Shown here: in pieces, positions 16,902 through 26,186 of the stretch
How the letters are laid out: each line of letters opens with the position of its first letter
Position numbering within the stretch: position 1 is the stretch's first letter
Source: Gammaproteobacteria bacterium
GTDB lineage: Bacteria > Pseudomonadota > Gammaproteobacteria > UBA1113
DNA length: 34,869 bases
Direction of reading: 5' to 3'
Assembly (NCBI GenBank): GCA_020051155.1
Contig: JAGVJK010000024.1
Coordinates: 1-34,869 of the forward strand
Translations under genes and position numbers: made by a program
The notes under the pieces: generated by a model
Database searches by the model: none
The model's input: the letters and a program-made list of their open reading frames with translations, nothing else
What the model was told of the DNA's origin: nothing

Positions 16902-19070
16902 TTAAAATCGTGTCCCATGACTGCGCGGTGCGCGACTAGCGCGCATAATTTTAGAAACCTCTGGTATCGAACGCACTCGTCGCATTACACGGGCCAAGTG
17001 AGCTCGATCCTTAACGGAGATAATTAAATTCACTTCGCTGTAATGACCATCTCGATCTGCAACGGTAATATTTTCAATATTGGCATCCATATCTGCAAGG
17101 GCAACTGCCAAAGAAGCTAATGTCCCCTTACGATTCATCAACTCTGTGCGAATTTCCGCTTGGAAATCTCCTGCAATACTTTTTTCCCAACTCAAGAAAA
17201 TACATTTTTCTGTTTTGCGTAAATGTGCAATGTCACGACAATTTTCTCGATGCACGATAATGCCACGTCCCGCATCTAAAATCCCTACGATTAAATCACC
17301 AGGTAAGGGATAACAGCATTTAGCAAAGGAAACCACCATGCCTTCCGTGCCTTTAATCAATAATGGTGTCTGCGACAAACGCTCAGTTGCATCTTTCTTT
17401 TCTTGCTCTTCTTGCTCTTGCTCGTCCTTCACAGCACATGCTAAACGGCGCGCGAGAATCAAGGGCACTTGATTACCCATGCCCGTGTCTTCTAATAATT
17501 CATTCAAGCTAGTGTAGTTAGATTCTTTTAATACGCGAGCCACATCAATCTCTGGAATTTGTGCCAAGCTTAAATTTAAAGTACTCAAGGCACGATCTAA
17601 TAAACGACGGCCTAAGACAATGGATTCATCACCCTTCTGCTTTTTAAAATAATGTTTGATCTTGCTGCGTGCTTTACCCGTAACAACAAAATTCAACCAC
17701 GATGGGCTTGGACGAGCGCTCGGTGATGTGACAATCTCAACATTTTGACCATTCATGAGCGGTGTACTCAGCGGCGCTAAACGTCGATCAATTTTCGCAG
17801 CAACACAAGTATCACCAATTTCTGTATGAATCGCGTAAGCAAAATCCACAGCGGTTGCACCACGGGGTAATTCTAAAATATTTCCCTTGGGGGTAAACAC
17901 GTACACTTCATCAGGGAATAAGTCAATTTTAACATTTTCGATAAACTCTAAAGAGCTACCCGTACTCTGTTGCATTTCTAATAAGTTTTTTAACCATTGC
18001 TGTGCGCGGATGTGTGCTTTACTACCGACGGTGGAATCCGCTTTATATAACCAATGAGCCGCAATACCACTTTCCGCCATGCGATGCATTTCTTCTGTGC
18101 GAATTTGAATTTCAATGGGCACGCCATAGGGGCCAAACAACGTAGTATGTAACGATTGATAGCCATTGGCTTTAGGAATTGCAATATAATCTTTGAAGCG
18201 TTCTGGAACGGGTTTATAAGAATTGTGTACGGCGCCTAATACTCGATAACAACTATCTAAACAATCTACTGTAATGCGGAAAGCATAGACATCCATAATA
18301 TCCGCAAAGGGAATGCGTTTATTCCGCATTTTTTTATAGATGCTATATAAATGTTTTTCTCGACCATAGAGTTTAGTGGGTGGCATCCCTTCGCGTGATA
18401 GACAAGCATGCAAGGATTTTTCAATCACACTCATAATTTCTTTACGATTACCACGCGCTTTTTGTACCGCATCATTAATCACGCGAAACCGCATGGGGTA
18501 AAGAGCCGCAAAACCTAATTCTTCTAAATCGACGCGGTAGGAGTGCATCCCCAAACGGTTGGCAATGGGCGCGTAAATTTCTAAGGTTTCGATGGCGATA
18601 CGTTGTCGTTTACTGGGAGGTAAGGCATCAAGGGTGCGCATGTTATGTAATCGATCGGCCAATTTGACGATGATCACGCGAATGTCTTGCGCCATGGCTA
18701 AAACCATTTTGCGGAAGTTCTCGGCTTGCGCCTCCGCTTGCGTCTCAAATTTTATTTGTGTTAATTTGCTAACACCATCGACTAGATCTGCCACTTGCTG
18801 GCCGAATTGCCTTGCCAGCGTCGCTTTATCAATGGCGGTATCTTCTAACAAATCATGCATCAAAGCTGCCATGATGCTTTGCGCATCCATGTGCATCCGT
18901 GCAAGAATCAAAGCAACCGCCACTGGATGGGTAATATAAGGATCACCGGTACGACGAATTTGACCTTCGTGTCCTTGCTTTGCTAACAAATAGGCTTGAT
19001 AGATCTGCTCGATTTGAGGATCATCTAAATAAGTCTTTAGCTGTTTCCGTAATTCGTCGAAATAATCCAT
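16902..19070 (-). CDS. spoT: Bifunctional (p)ppGpp synthetase/hydrolase SpoT
   Basis: A 722-residue Rel/SpoT homologue controlling the stringent-response alarmone. The HD hydrolase domain (about 25-180) keeps H48 and the H72-D73 pair in ALMHDLLEDT. The synthetase domain follows (YGREKHLYSIYKKM, FADIMDVYAFRI, RFKDYIAIPKANGYQSLHTT). The RFKD sequence is the RxKD type found in bifunctional enzymes, unlike the ExDD of RelA, so both activities are expected. TGS (VYVFTPKGNILELPRGATAVDFAYAIHT), a helical/zinc-finger-like region with CCYPLPGD, and a C-terminal ACT domain complete the usual order and length. It starts 12 bp after rpoZ. Confidence 0.97.
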   Translation of the reverse strand: MDYFDELRKQLKTYLDDPQIEQIYQAYLLAKQGHEGQIRRTGDPYITHPVAVALILARMHMDAQSIMAALMHDLLEDTAIDKATLARQFGQQVADLVDGVSKLTQIKFETQAEAQAENFRKMVLAMAQDIRVIIVKLADRLHNMRTLDALPPSKRQRIAIETLEIYAPIANRLGMHSYRVDLEELGFAALYPMRFRVINDAVQKARGNRKEIMSVIEKSLHACLSREGMPPTKLYGREKHLYSIYKKMRNKRIPFADIMDVYAFRITVDCLDSCYRVLGAVHNSYKPVPERFKDYIAIPKANGYQSLHTTLFGPYGVPIEIQIRTEEMHRMAESGIAAHWLYKADSTVGSKAHIRAQQWLKNLLEMQQSTGSSLEFIENVKIDLFPDEVYVFTPKGNILELPRGATAVDFAYAIHTEIGDTCVAAKIDRRLAPLSTPLMNGQNVEIVTSPSARPSPSWLNFVVTGKARSKIKHYFKKQKGDESIVLGRRLLDRALSTLNLSLAQIPEIDVARVLKESNYTSLNELLEDTGMGNQVPLILARRLACAVKDEQEQEEQEKKDATERLSQTPLLIKGTEGMVVSFAKCCYPLPGDLIVGILDAGRGIIVHRENCRDIAHLRKTEKCIFLSWEKSIAGDFQAEIRTELMNRKGTLASLAVALADMDANIENITVADRDGHYSEVNLIISVKDRAHLARVMRRVRSIPEVSKIMRASRAPRSHGTRF

Positions 19071-19082
19071 AGCTACCCATTT

Positions 19083-19373
19083 TTAGTCAGTTGCGTTGCC
19101 AACCTCTCCAATTTCGCCAAGCTTGCTAATTTCGCTAATCTCGCTAGCTTCTTCGAGCAATAGCTCTTCTGGTTCATCGTTTGCTGAATCGCCGGGCATA
19201 AAGCCAGCAGCAATTTCTCGTAAAGCCACGACGGTTGGTTTATCGTTTTCCTCTGGAACCCTTGCATCGGCAGTGGTCAGAGATAATTGTCGTGCGCGTT
19301 TTGAGGCTACCAAAACCAAAACAAAACGATTTTCAACATTTTCTAAACAATCTTCTACAGTAATACGTGCCAT
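19083..19373 (-). CDS. rpoZ: RNA polymerase omega subunit
   Basis: A 96-residue omega subunit, which assists RNA polymerase beta' folding and ppGpp sensing. The conserved N-terminus [20 protein letters not shown] and the ASKRARQL and [13 protein letters not shown] segments are clear. The C-terminal tail is acidic and repetitive ([18 protein letters not shown]), from a short imperfect DNA repeat of GAAATTAGC-like units at about 19092-19155. The ATG follows AGAGGAACACA. It is first in the rpoZ-spoT-ridA transcript, so its promoter should lie in 19374-19445. Confidence 0.96.
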   Translation of the reverse strand: MARITVEDCLENVENRFVLVLVASKRARQLSLTTADARVPEENDKPTVVALREIAAGFMPGDSANDEPEELLLEEASEISEISKLGEIGEVGNATD

Positions 19374-19445
19374 TGTGTTCCTCTTCTAAATTTAAGGGGG
19401 CTGCCTAACATACCGTTAATGTATTCAGCTCACCCCTAGTCTGCT

Positions 19446-19490
19446 AAAAACCGCTGCAAAGGATTTTCTCTAGGAATCCCAACGCAGCGG
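19446..19490 (-). terminator. Rho-independent terminator after gmk
   Basis: On the minus strand CCGCTGC (19490-19484) pairs with GCAGCGG (19457-19451), with an inner stem GGATT/AATCC, followed directly by TTTTT. It starts next to the gmk stop codon and closes the dps-yicC-gmk transcript before the separate rpoZ-spoT-ridA transcript. Confidence 0.85.
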
Positions 19491-19491
19491 G

Positions 19492-20103
19492 CTATTCTCT
19501 CAGATCTTGCAATAAAGTGCCATATTTTTGCACTTGCCGTGACGTTGATAACCGTTGCGCCGTAATAATTGCACTTAATTCGGCCAATGCTTGCTCAAAT
19601 TGGTCATTAATCACTATATAATCAAACTCTTCGCAGTGGGACATTTCTAAGGTTGCCTCTTTTAACCGCCGCGAAATGACCTCGGGCTTGTCTTGGCCTC
19701 GCCCTTCCAGTCGTTGTGACAGGGTTGCAAGCGAGGGTGGCAAGATAAAAATGCTCTTCGTATCTGGCATTAATCGTTTAATTTGCTGCGCACCTTGCCA
19801 ATCGATTTCTAAAATGACATCCATCCCTTCTGCCAGTTGTTTTTGTACCCAGCTTTGTTCTGTACCGTAATAATGATCAAATACTTTGGCATACTCGATG
19901 AAGGCATGGCGCTGAATCATCGACTCAAAGACATCTTGCCGCACAAAAAAATAGTTTTTACCTTCCTCTTCCGCTGGGCGTGGCGCGCGTGTGGTATGAG
20001 AAATAGAGACATAAAGATCTGGGGTGGTTGCGATCAACGCATCGACCAAACTTGTTTTGCCCGCGCCAGAGGGCGCTGCAATAATCCATAACTGACCCGT
20101 CAT
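19492..20103 (-). CDS. gmk: Guanylate kinase
   Basis: A 203-residue GMP kinase converting GMP and ATP to GDP and ADP. The P-loop APSGAGKT is at residues 10-17. The GMP-binding region SISHTTRAPRPAEEEGKNYFFV and the IDWQGAQQIK and IFILPPSLATLSQRLEGRGQD (lid) segments follow. Length is normal. It starts 10 bp after yicC, and a strong terminator follows. Its position next to rpoZ and spoT is the conserved gammaproteobacterial arrangement and links guanine nucleotide supply with (p)ppGpp metabolism. Confidence 0.97.
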   Translation of the reverse strand: MTGQLWIIAAPSGAGKTSLVDALIATTPDLYVSISHTTRAPRPAEEEGKNYFFVRQDVFESMIQRHAFIEYAKVFDHYYGTEQSWVQKQLAEGMDVILEIDWQGAQQIKRLMPDTKSIFILPPSLATLSQRLEGRGQDKPEVISRRLKEATLEMSHCEEFDYIVINDQFEQALAELSAIITAQRLSTSRQVQKYGTLLQDLRE

Positions 20104-20113
20104 TCACTGATCC

Positions 20114-20980
20114 TCATTCTATATTCTGTACTTGCTCTCGAATTTGCTCAATCAACACTTTTAACTCTACGCAAGCGTGGGAAGTAATAGTGTGCTGCGA
20201 TTTGGAACCGATGGTATTGGCTTCACGATTCATTTCTTGTAAAAGAAAATCTAAGCGACGACCCGCAGCACCATCCTGTTCTAACACACGACTCATTTCT
20301 TTAATATGAGTTTGTAGGCGATCCACTTCTTCTGCCACATCCATTCTTTGTGCGAAATAAACAAGTTCTTGCTCCAATCGACTTTGATCCACGTCTTGTG
20401 TTAACTCCTGGATCCGGTCAGAAATTTTTTGTCGTTGTGCTTCCAGTAACGTCGGTACAGTTTTCGCTACGACATCTACGTGGTTTTCCATTGAGGTTAA
20501 TCGCTCTTTGATCGCTTGTTTTAGCGCTTGCCCTTCTCGTTGTCGACATTCTACGAAACTCTCTAAGGTTGCTTTAAAAAGGCTTTGCATGGTTTCTTTA
20601 ATTGCCGCTTGATCTTGTTCTGCTTGTACCACAACGCCAGGCCACATCAACAATTTCATGGGGTCCATTGCAGCGGGCTCTTCCAACTTAGACGCCACAT
20701 GTTCTGCGCGACGAATCAAGTGATTGAGCAGCGTATCATTCAGTGTAATCTGCGCCGCTTCTTGATCGGCCATTTGCAATTTCAACGTACATTCTACTTT
20801 ACCGCGATGCAGAATATTACGAGCAACATCTCGCAAAGAAAATTCCATATCACGCAAGGCTTCGGGTAAGCGAAAAGAAACATCTAAATACCGATGATTA
20901 ACGGAACGAATTTCCCAGGCAATCACGCCCCAGGGTTGCTTATTTTCCTTCGCAGCGAAGGCGGTCATGCTATGAATCAT
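20114..20980 (-). CDS. yicC: YicC/YloC family endoribonuclease
   Basis: A 288-residue member of the YicC family, endoribonucleases acting in RNA turnover. The N-terminus MIHSMTAFAAKENKQPWGVI and RSVNHRYLDVSFRLPE match family openings. The C-terminus RLDFLLQEMNREANTIGSKS and the last helices are the DUF1732 end. The first ATG is kept because other family members also begin MIxSMTA. It lies 7 bp after dps and 10 bp before gmk, a tight operon. Confidence 0.95.
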   Translation of the reverse strand: MIHSMTAFAAKENKQPWGVIAWEIRSVNHRYLDVSFRLPEALRDMEFSLRDVARNILHRGKVECTLKLQMADQEAAQITLNDTLLNHLIRRAEHVASKLEEPAAMDPMKLLMWPGVVVQAEQDQAAIKETMQSLFKATLESFVECRQREGQALKQAIKERLTSMENHVDVVAKTVPTLLEAQRQKISDRIQELTQDVDQSRLEQELVYFAQRMDVAEEVDRLQTHIKEMSRVLEQDGAAGRRLDFLLQEMNREANTIGSKSQHTITSHACVELKVLIEQIREQVQNIE

Positions 20981-20987
20981 GGGTTGG

Positions 20988-21458
20988 TTATTCCATCAAT
21001 AAACTACGCAGCATCCACGCATTTTTTTCGTGAGCTTGCATACGTTGGGTTAATAAATCAAGTGTGGGTTCGTCGTGGGCATCTGTCACTGTTGGAACGA
21101 TCGAACGCGCTGTTCTCACAATGGTTTCTTGCCCTTCTAACAATTGAGAAATCATTTCCTTTGCATCCACCACACCAGTCTCTTCGCGAATGCTACTTAA
21201 TTGCGCAAACTGCGTGTAACTGCCTGGTGCATAGTGGCCTAAGGCACGAATGCGTTCCGCAATTAAATCCACGGCTTCCGCCAATTCCATGTATTGTCCT
21301 TCAAATAACTGGTGCAAAGTTTGAAACATGGCACCAGTAACATTCCAGTGAAAATTATGGGTTTTGACATATAGCGTGTAGGTATCTGCCAACAATCTTG
21401 CTAAACCGTGAGCAATTTGCCCTCGTTGCTCTGGTGTTAAACCAATTTGTATACTCAT
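20988..21458 (-). CDS. dps: Dps family ferritin-like DNA-binding protein
   Basis: A 156-residue miniferritin that oxidises Fe(II) with peroxide and stores it in a 12-subunit shell, protecting DNA. The inter-subunit ferroxidase residues are visible: H37 in HNFHWNVTG, H49 in LHQLFEGQY, and D64 and E68 in DLIAERI. There is no long lysine-rich N-terminal tail, so DNA binding may be weak. The start has GGGAGA upstream. It is the first gene of the dps-yicC-gmk transcript; its promoter should be in the 173-bp spacer 21459-21631, where no other gene is supported. Confidence 0.95.
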   Translation of the reverse strand: MSIQIGLTPEQRGQIAHGLARLLADTYTLYVKTHNFHWNVTGAMFQTLHQLFEGQYMELAEAVDLIAERIRALGHYAPGSYTQFAQLSSIREETGVVDAKEMISQLLEGQETIVRTARSIVPTVTDAHDEPTLDLLTQRMQAHEKNAWMLRSLLME

Positions 21459-21631
21459 CTTGATCGTCTCCCTTGATTGAAAAGTAAGTTAGTAACTACG
21501 AAATGCCCGTGCAAAAACGCCCTCTGACCGGTATTGTAGTGTACTTTTCGGTATTAAGAAATGACTCGCTAAAAATAGAAGCCACTCTTAAAATATAGCT
21601 ATTCCATTTCAAGATGTAAAACAGCCTAAGC

Positions 21632-22780
21632 TTAATAGGCTTTACGGCCAAAGGGGCCGAAGGAGCACGAGGCTGTAGGACTCGGGGCACGTTTCTTGGG
21701 AAACTCATCAAAGTCAAAGTTAAGGGTTCTTCCACGGCCTGGGAGTTGTTTTTTAAAAAGGTCTCCCATTGCGGGTGTTGCCGCACGGCGACGGAGTACG
21801 AGAAACTGTTCCTCATAATATTGGATATACGTTGCCAATAGAGGACTCTTTGGTTCTTCGTTTATTTTTTTTAATACCACAATAAGCTGCTCCAATGGAT
21901 CTGTATGGCCAGTATCATGGTATTTTTCAGGTGTCACAGCATTTACATGAGTTTTGAGTGCTTGTGCTACTTTATCACAATGTGGGCGCCACCAATCCCC
22001 CTGAAGAAAGCAATCCCAATGCGAAGTGTATTTGTTAAATAACGCCAATGCCGCATCCTCAGGATTTTTACCTCGTGTCAATTCATCACATGCAGCTGGA
22101 TAATCTTCCGGAACGATCTCTGGGATTAAATTTTCAGCTGGAAATAAAGCCGTCGCATATTCTCCCACGGTAAAAAACAAATGTTTATTTTGTCCCGGCT
22201 GGAACACTTTACATTCTTGAAGACAGCTATTCAGCTTCTCTAACTTTTTTTGTGTAACATTATTCACTGGCTTCTTTTTTTCTTTCTTACTCTGCTGAGC
22301 TCCAATAGGTTTGCTAGGAGAGCTGTAGGGATTTGCCGGTGTGATACCCTCCGAACATCGTAAAAGAAAATTTAGACGCATTTGTGACAAATCCATATCA
22401 CATGTTTCAGACTCCTCCTGCACCACCGCTGGCATAACCAAGGGTAGCTGATCACCAAAATCATCTTCCAGCAACACATTAAACCAGCATTGGTAAGAGT
22501 GCCGCTCCCACTTTCCCCCATCTAAGGCAATACTCGGTTTTTCCATACAGAAAATAACAAGATTCTGCCTCATTAAATGAGCTGCGAGTAATGTTGAAGC
22601 TTCCTTCTCTGGTTTTACAGCAAAATGATAAAAACAGAGCGTCAAACCATTTTCTTGTAAGAAGCGCTGCTCCGTCACGCCATCGATGCGTGTATCTTGA
22701 ATCGTACCACCCAACTGTTTGAATAGCTCTTGACTATCCCCCACTAAACCAATCCAAAACTCTCGCTGTGCTGCTGCCAT
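21632..22780 (-). CDS. Unknown protein, possible degenerate Ras-like N-terminal domain
   Basis: No confident family. The 382-residue product has an N-terminal alpha/beta domain (1 to about 125). IGLVGDS near residue 10, then a TIQD segment, LTLCFYHF and the hydrophobic strand NLVIFCME, follow the strand order of a Ras-like GTPase. The GxxxxGK[S/T] P-loop is absent, so nucleotide binding is doubtful. A lysine-rich linker (QQSKKEKKKP) near 170 leads to a C-terminal helical domain (about 190-330) and a basic, Ser/Pro-rich tail. It lies 30 bp after the MFS-acyltransferase gene and may be co-transcribed. Low-complexity linkers fit a secreted effector, but this is inference. Confidence 0.55.
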   Translation of the reverse strand: MAAAQREFWIGLVGDSQELFKQLGGTIQDTRIDGVTEQRFLQENGLTLCFYHFAVKPEKEASTLLAAHLMRQNLVIFCMEKPSIALDGGKWERHSYQCWFNVLLEDDFGDQLPLVMPAVVQEESETCDMDLSQMRLNFLLRCSEGITPANPYSSPSKPIGAQQSKKEKKKPVNNVTQKKLEKLNSCLQECKVFQPGQNKHLFFTVGEYATALFPAENLIPEIVPEDYPAACDELTRGKNPEDAALALFNKYTSHWDCFLQGDWWRPHCDKVAQALKTHVNAVTPEKYHDTGHTDPLEQLIVVLKKINEEPKSPLLATYIQYYEEQFLVLRRRAATPAMGDLFKKQLPGRGRTLNFDFDEFPKKRAPSPTASCSFGPFGRKAY

Positions 22781-22810
22781 AGGATTCTCACATACTCTTC
22801 ATTTGATACA

Positions 22811-24688
22811 TTAACGTAAACCACCTTGTAAGGTCGTCACCAATTCATATAAAACGTCCTTGGTCGCCGCTTGTGGAGCCACTGGCTCTCCCACTGACAC
22901 ACGGATTTTAGACCATAATTTACGTGGTAATCCGCGCAATACACCTTTGTGTTTTCGGCTAAATAAACTGCCCCATAAACCACCCAACGCTATTGGCACA
23001 ACGGGTACTGGTGTTTCTTGCACGATGCGTTCAATGCCTGATTTAAAAGGTTGAATATCACCATCGCGAGTAATGCCACCCTCAGGGAAAAGACCCACTA
23101 ATTCACCGGCAGCGAGTGCTTGTTGAATACTCGCAAAGGCAGCTTCTCGGCACGCTAAATTTTCCTTCGCTGAGGCAATAGGAATAGCACCACTGGTTTT
23201 AAATACAAAACTTAATAGAGGAATTTTGAAGATACTCTCATGCATCACAAAACGAATAGGACGTCGAATCACTGACATTAAAATCAACGCATCCACAAAG
23301 CTGACATGATTACACACAATCACTGCTGGGCCTTCCTCTGGAATATGTTCCACACCAGTCGCCCTGGCACGATACACTAAACTCATGCACACCCAAACAA
23401 TAAAACGCATCAAGAACTCCGGAACTAATTTGTAAATATAAATCGCCACCACGGCATTTAAGATGGCCGTGATTAAAAACAATTGCGATAAGCTAAAACC
23501 GATTTTTAAAATAAACACCCCGTAAATGGACGCTACCACCATAAACAACGCGTTAATAATATTATTCGCTGCAATGATCCGCGAGCGATGCTCTGGCATG
23601 CTACGCTGTTGAATCAATGCAAATAAAGGTACGATGTAAAATCCACTAAACACGCCTAACAAAATGCAATCAAGCACTACATGAATATTGGCCCACGTTT
23701 GTAAAAACATCGTCACATTCAGCAAAGCACCTTGATGAATTGCTGGATGAGCAAAAAACAAATCAATGCCAAATAACGTGATACCGATAGAGCCAAAAGG
23801 CACTAAACCTAATTCCACTCGATGTCCGGACAAACGCTCACAAAGTAATGAACCAATACCAACGCCCATAGAAAAAGCCGTTAATAACAACGTCACTACG
23901 GTTTCACTACCGCCTAAGATCACTTTGACGTATTCTGGTATTTGCGTTAACACCACCGTACCAAAAAACCAAAACCAAGAATTACCTAAAATGGATAAAA
24001 AGACTGTGCGATTGTGTCGAGCGAATTGAATATTTTTCCAAGTTTGTGAAAAAGGTTCCCAAGAAACTTTTAATGTCGGGTCATTGGCTGGCGCTAAGGG
24101 AATAAAGCGGCTAGCAATATAACCGAAAATAGCCACCATCACTAAACTAAGCATCACCCCCGTAACACCGTGGCTAATCAAAACACCTCCACATAACGTG
24201 CCTACTAAAATAGCCACGAAAGTACCCATTTCAATTAAACCATTTCCCCCCACCAATTCCGTGTCACGCAAATGCTGAGGTAAAATACTATATTTCACCG
24301 GCCCAAAAAATGTCGCTTGAATACCGGTGAGCAAGAGTACGAACATTAAAAAATAGATGTCATGTCGATAAAAGCCGATGGCGGCCATCAACATAATGAC
24401 AATCTCCATAAATTTAACGATGCGCATGAGATGGGACTTTTCATATTTGTCCGCTAGCTGCCCTGCCATGGCGGATAATAAAAAGAAAGGCAAAATAAAC
24501 AAACCGGCGCAAAGATTGATGAGTACAATGGAACTCACATTGGTCCAATTTGCAGCTTGATACACGATAAGAATGATCAAGGCATTTTTAAAGATATTAT
24601 CGTTAAAGGCGCCTAAAAATTGCGTGATAAAGAAAGGCAGAAATCGCCGTTTTGTAAGTAACTCAAACTGATTCTGTGGAGCGGTCAT
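22811..24688 (-). CDS. MFS transporter fused to PlsC-type lysophospholipid acyltransferase
   Basis: A 625-residue inner-membrane protein. Residues 1 to about 420 form a 12-helix major facilitator of the LplT type (start FLPFFITQFLGAFNDNIFKN, characteristic of lysophospholipid flippases). Residues about 430-600 are a PlsC/Aas acyltransferase with the HX4D motif at H461-D466 (NHVSFVD) and FPEGG at 534-538. It probably flips lysophospholipid inward and re-acylates it. Related proteins often continue into an acyl-ACP synthetase (AMP-binding) domain, as in Aas; this one ends cleanly after the acyltransferase, so acyl-ACP must come from elsewhere. It lies 88 bp after pgpA, another phospholipid gene. 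Confidence 0.9.
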   Translation of the reverse strand: MTAPQNQFELLTKRRFLPFFITQFLGAFNDNIFKNALIILIVYQAANWTNVSSIVLINLCAGLFILPFFLLSAMAGQLADKYEKSHLMRIVKFMEIVIMLMAAIGFYRHDIYFLMFVLLLTGIQATFFGPVKYSILPQHLRDTELVGGNGLIEMGTFVAILVGTLCGGVLISHGVTGVMLSLVMVAIFGYIASRFIPLAPANDPTLKVSWEPFSQTWKNIQFARHNRTVFLSILGNSWFWFFGTVVLTQIPEYVKVILGGSETVVTLLLTAFSMGVGIGSLLCERLSGHRVELGLVPFGSIGITLFGIDLFFAHPAIHQGALLNVTMFLQTWANIHVVLDCILLGVFSGFYIVPLFALIQQRSMPEHRSRIIAANNIINALFMVVASIYGVFILKIGFSLSQLFLITAILNAVVAIYIYKLVPEFLMRFIVWVCMSLVYRARATGVEHIPEEGPAVIVCNHVSFVDALILMSVIRRPIRFVMHESIFKIPLLSFVFKTSGAIPIASAKENLACREAAFASIQQALAAGELVGLFPEGGITRDGDIQPFKSGIERIVQETPVPVVPIALGGLWGSLFSRKHKGVLRGLPRKLWSKIRVSVGEPVAPQAATKDVLYELVTTLQGGLR

Positions 24689-24776
24689 ATGCCGTGGTTG
24701 CCTCTAGCTATATCTATGAAAGTGCAGCCATCATACCCGGTATTTTGTTCAGATTGCAATCTTTTTTGACGATCTT

Positions 24777-25253
24777 TTAGCCAATTAATCCATAAAAGAT
24801 ATGTAAAATCACGCAAGCAAGGATGGCAGCAAAGGCATCGTCCACCATCACCCCCCAACCGCCTGGGAAAGTCCTTTCTAACCAACGAATTGGTGGTGGC
24901 TTTAAAATATCAAATACTCGAAACAAAACAAAACCTGCAATCACCCAAAACCAGGTGTGAGGCAAAGCAAACATCGTTATAAAAAAACCGACGATTTCAT
25001 CCCACACAATACCAGAATGATCGGGCACACCTAAATCACGTTCGGTGGTGCCACATAACCAAACACCTACCATAAAACACGCCAAGGTCACCAAAGCATA
25101 CAATGATAAGGGCAAAAAACTTAAGGGCCAATACAGCAGCACTCCCACTAAGGTTCCCATGGTGCCCGGTGCCCACGGCGACGCACCCGCGCCAAAACCA
25201 AAGGCAATAAAGTGAATGGGATTACGCCAAATGGATGCCGGGGTCTGTGCCAT
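24777..25253 (-). CDS. pgpA: Phosphatidylglycerophosphatase A
   Basis: A 158-residue membrane phosphatase that dephosphorylates phosphatidylglycerophosphate to phosphatidylglycerol. Family landmarks: FGFGAGASPWAPGTMGTLVG near the N-terminus, GIVWDEIVGFF, FRVFDILKPPPIRWLE and GGWGVMVDDAFAAI, with hydrophobic segments between them. Length and acidic active-site residues are normal. It starts 5 bp after nusB. nusB followed by pgpA is common in proteobacteria, though thiL usually lies between them. Confidence 0.96.
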   Translation of the reverse strand: MAQTPASIWRNPIHFIAFGFGAGASPWAPGTMGTLVGVLLYWPLSFLPLSLYALVTLACFMVGVWLCGTTERDLGVPDHSGIVWDEIVGFFITMFALPHTWFWVIAGFVLFRVFDILKPPPIRWLERTFPGGWGVMVDDAFAAILACVILHIFYGLIG

Positions 25254-25258
25254 GATAA

Positions 25259-25687
25259 TTACAATTCCTCTTTCCGTAATTGGTGCGCAGCTTTGTCTAA
25301 CACACCATTAATATATTTGTGACTTTCCGTAGCGCCGAATAATTTACACAGTTCCACCGCTTCATTGAGTACGACTTTGTAAGGTACATCGAGACGGTGC
25401 TTTAATTCATAAACACCCATGCGCAAAATTGCTAATTCAATAGGTGTAATCTCTTCTAGCTTTCGATCTAAAAACCCAAGGAACAAACTATCTGTATCAG
25501 CTAACTCTTGCGGAATACCTCGCAAAAATTGTTGCACATATTCACGATCGAAGGCTTTATCTTGATTATCGATCAAGATGGTTGTTTCAATATCATGTAA
25601 GCTGTTACCGGAGACTTGCCATTGATATAAAGCTTGCAAGACTAACCGGCGCGCACGATGGCGATGTTTAGGTTTAATAAGTGTCAT
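25259..25687 (-). CDS. nusB: Transcription antitermination factor NusB
   Basis: A 142-residue all-helical NusB, which with NusE (S10) binds boxA RNA in rRNA antitermination. The conserved N-terminus [19 protein letters not shown] and the C-terminal [29 protein letters not shown] are clear. Its ATG overlaps the nrdR stop as ATGA, indicating translational coupling. In many relatives ribD, ribE/ribBA and ribH lie between nrdR and nusB; here nothing does. Confidence 0.96.
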   Translation of the reverse strand: MTLIKPKHRHRARRLVLQALYQWQVSGNSLHDIETTILIDNQDKAFDREYVQQFLRGIPQELADTDSLFLGFLDRKLEEITPIELAILRMGVYELKHRLDVPYKVVLNEAVELCKLFGATESHKYINGVLDKAAHQLRKEEL

Positions 25688-26157
25688 AGTTCCTCTGATT
25701 TCGTTAAATTCTGTTTTAATTTTTGAATTTCTTGCTTAAAGGCATCTAAATCCTCAAAGCTGCGATAAACAGAGGCAAATCGTACATATGCTACTTCATC
25801 TAAATTGAGTAATTGTTCCATAACCCATTCTCCTAATTGCGCCGAGCTTATTTCACGCTCGCCACAGGCTCGGAGTTTATGACAAAGTTGCCGAATTGCT
25901 TGCTCCACAAGATCAATACTCACGGGTCGTTTTTCGATGGCTTTTAAAATGCCCGCCCGTAGTTTAGCCTCATCAAAAGGACTACTACGGCCATCTCGTT
26001 TTTTCACCCGTGGCATCAATAGTTGTGCCGATTCTAAGGTTGTAAAGCGTTCCTTGCAATCAAGACATTCTCGTCGACGCCGAACTTGCTCTCCGTCGCC
26101 CAGCATCCGAGAATCTGTGACTTTCGTTTCTTCAAAACCGCAAAATGGACAACGCAT
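25684..26157 (-). CDS. nrdR: Ribonucleotide reductase repressor NrdR
   Basis: A 157-residue repressor of nrd operons. The zinc ribbon uses C3, C6, C31 and C34 ([17 protein letters not shown] ... CLDCKERF), followed by an ATP-cone domain (about 49-139, [18 protein letters not shown]) that senses ATP/dATP. The frame opens 15 bases earlier at a GTG. The ATG at 26157 is chosen because it has a strong GGAGGAGA about 6 bases upstream and gives the usual family N-terminus. It lies 29 bp after glyA and overlaps nusB by 4 bp. Confidence 0.96.
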   Translation of the reverse strand: MRCPFCGFEETKVTDSRMLGDGEQVRRRRECLDCKERFTTLESAQLLMPRVKKRDGRSSPFDEAKLRAGILKAIEKRPVSIDLVEQAIRQLCHKLRACGEREISSAQLGEWVMEQLLNLDEVAYVRFASVYRSFEDLDAFKQEIQKLKQNLTKSEEL

Positions 26158-26186
26158 AAGTTCTCCTCCCACTCCTAGGGATAATA

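Noticed and set aside
16776..17027. Open frame on the + strand between ridA and spoT
   Set aside because: Antisense to conserved genes, with no family features.
19096..19389. 97-residue + strand frame opposite rpoZ
   Set aside because: A Ser-rich shadow of the conserved omega subunit frame.
20894..21340. 148-residue + strand frame opposite yicC and dps
   Set aside because: Covered by two conserved genes on the other strand; no start signal.
21496..21816. 106-residue minus-strand frame at the end of the unknown 382-residue gene
   Set aside because: It overlaps that gene in another frame and has no ribosome site; the longer gene has better composition.
26158..26172. GTG start for nrdR
   Set aside because: The GTG overlaps the Shine-Dalgarno of the ATG at 26157, which gives the normal NrdR N-terminus.
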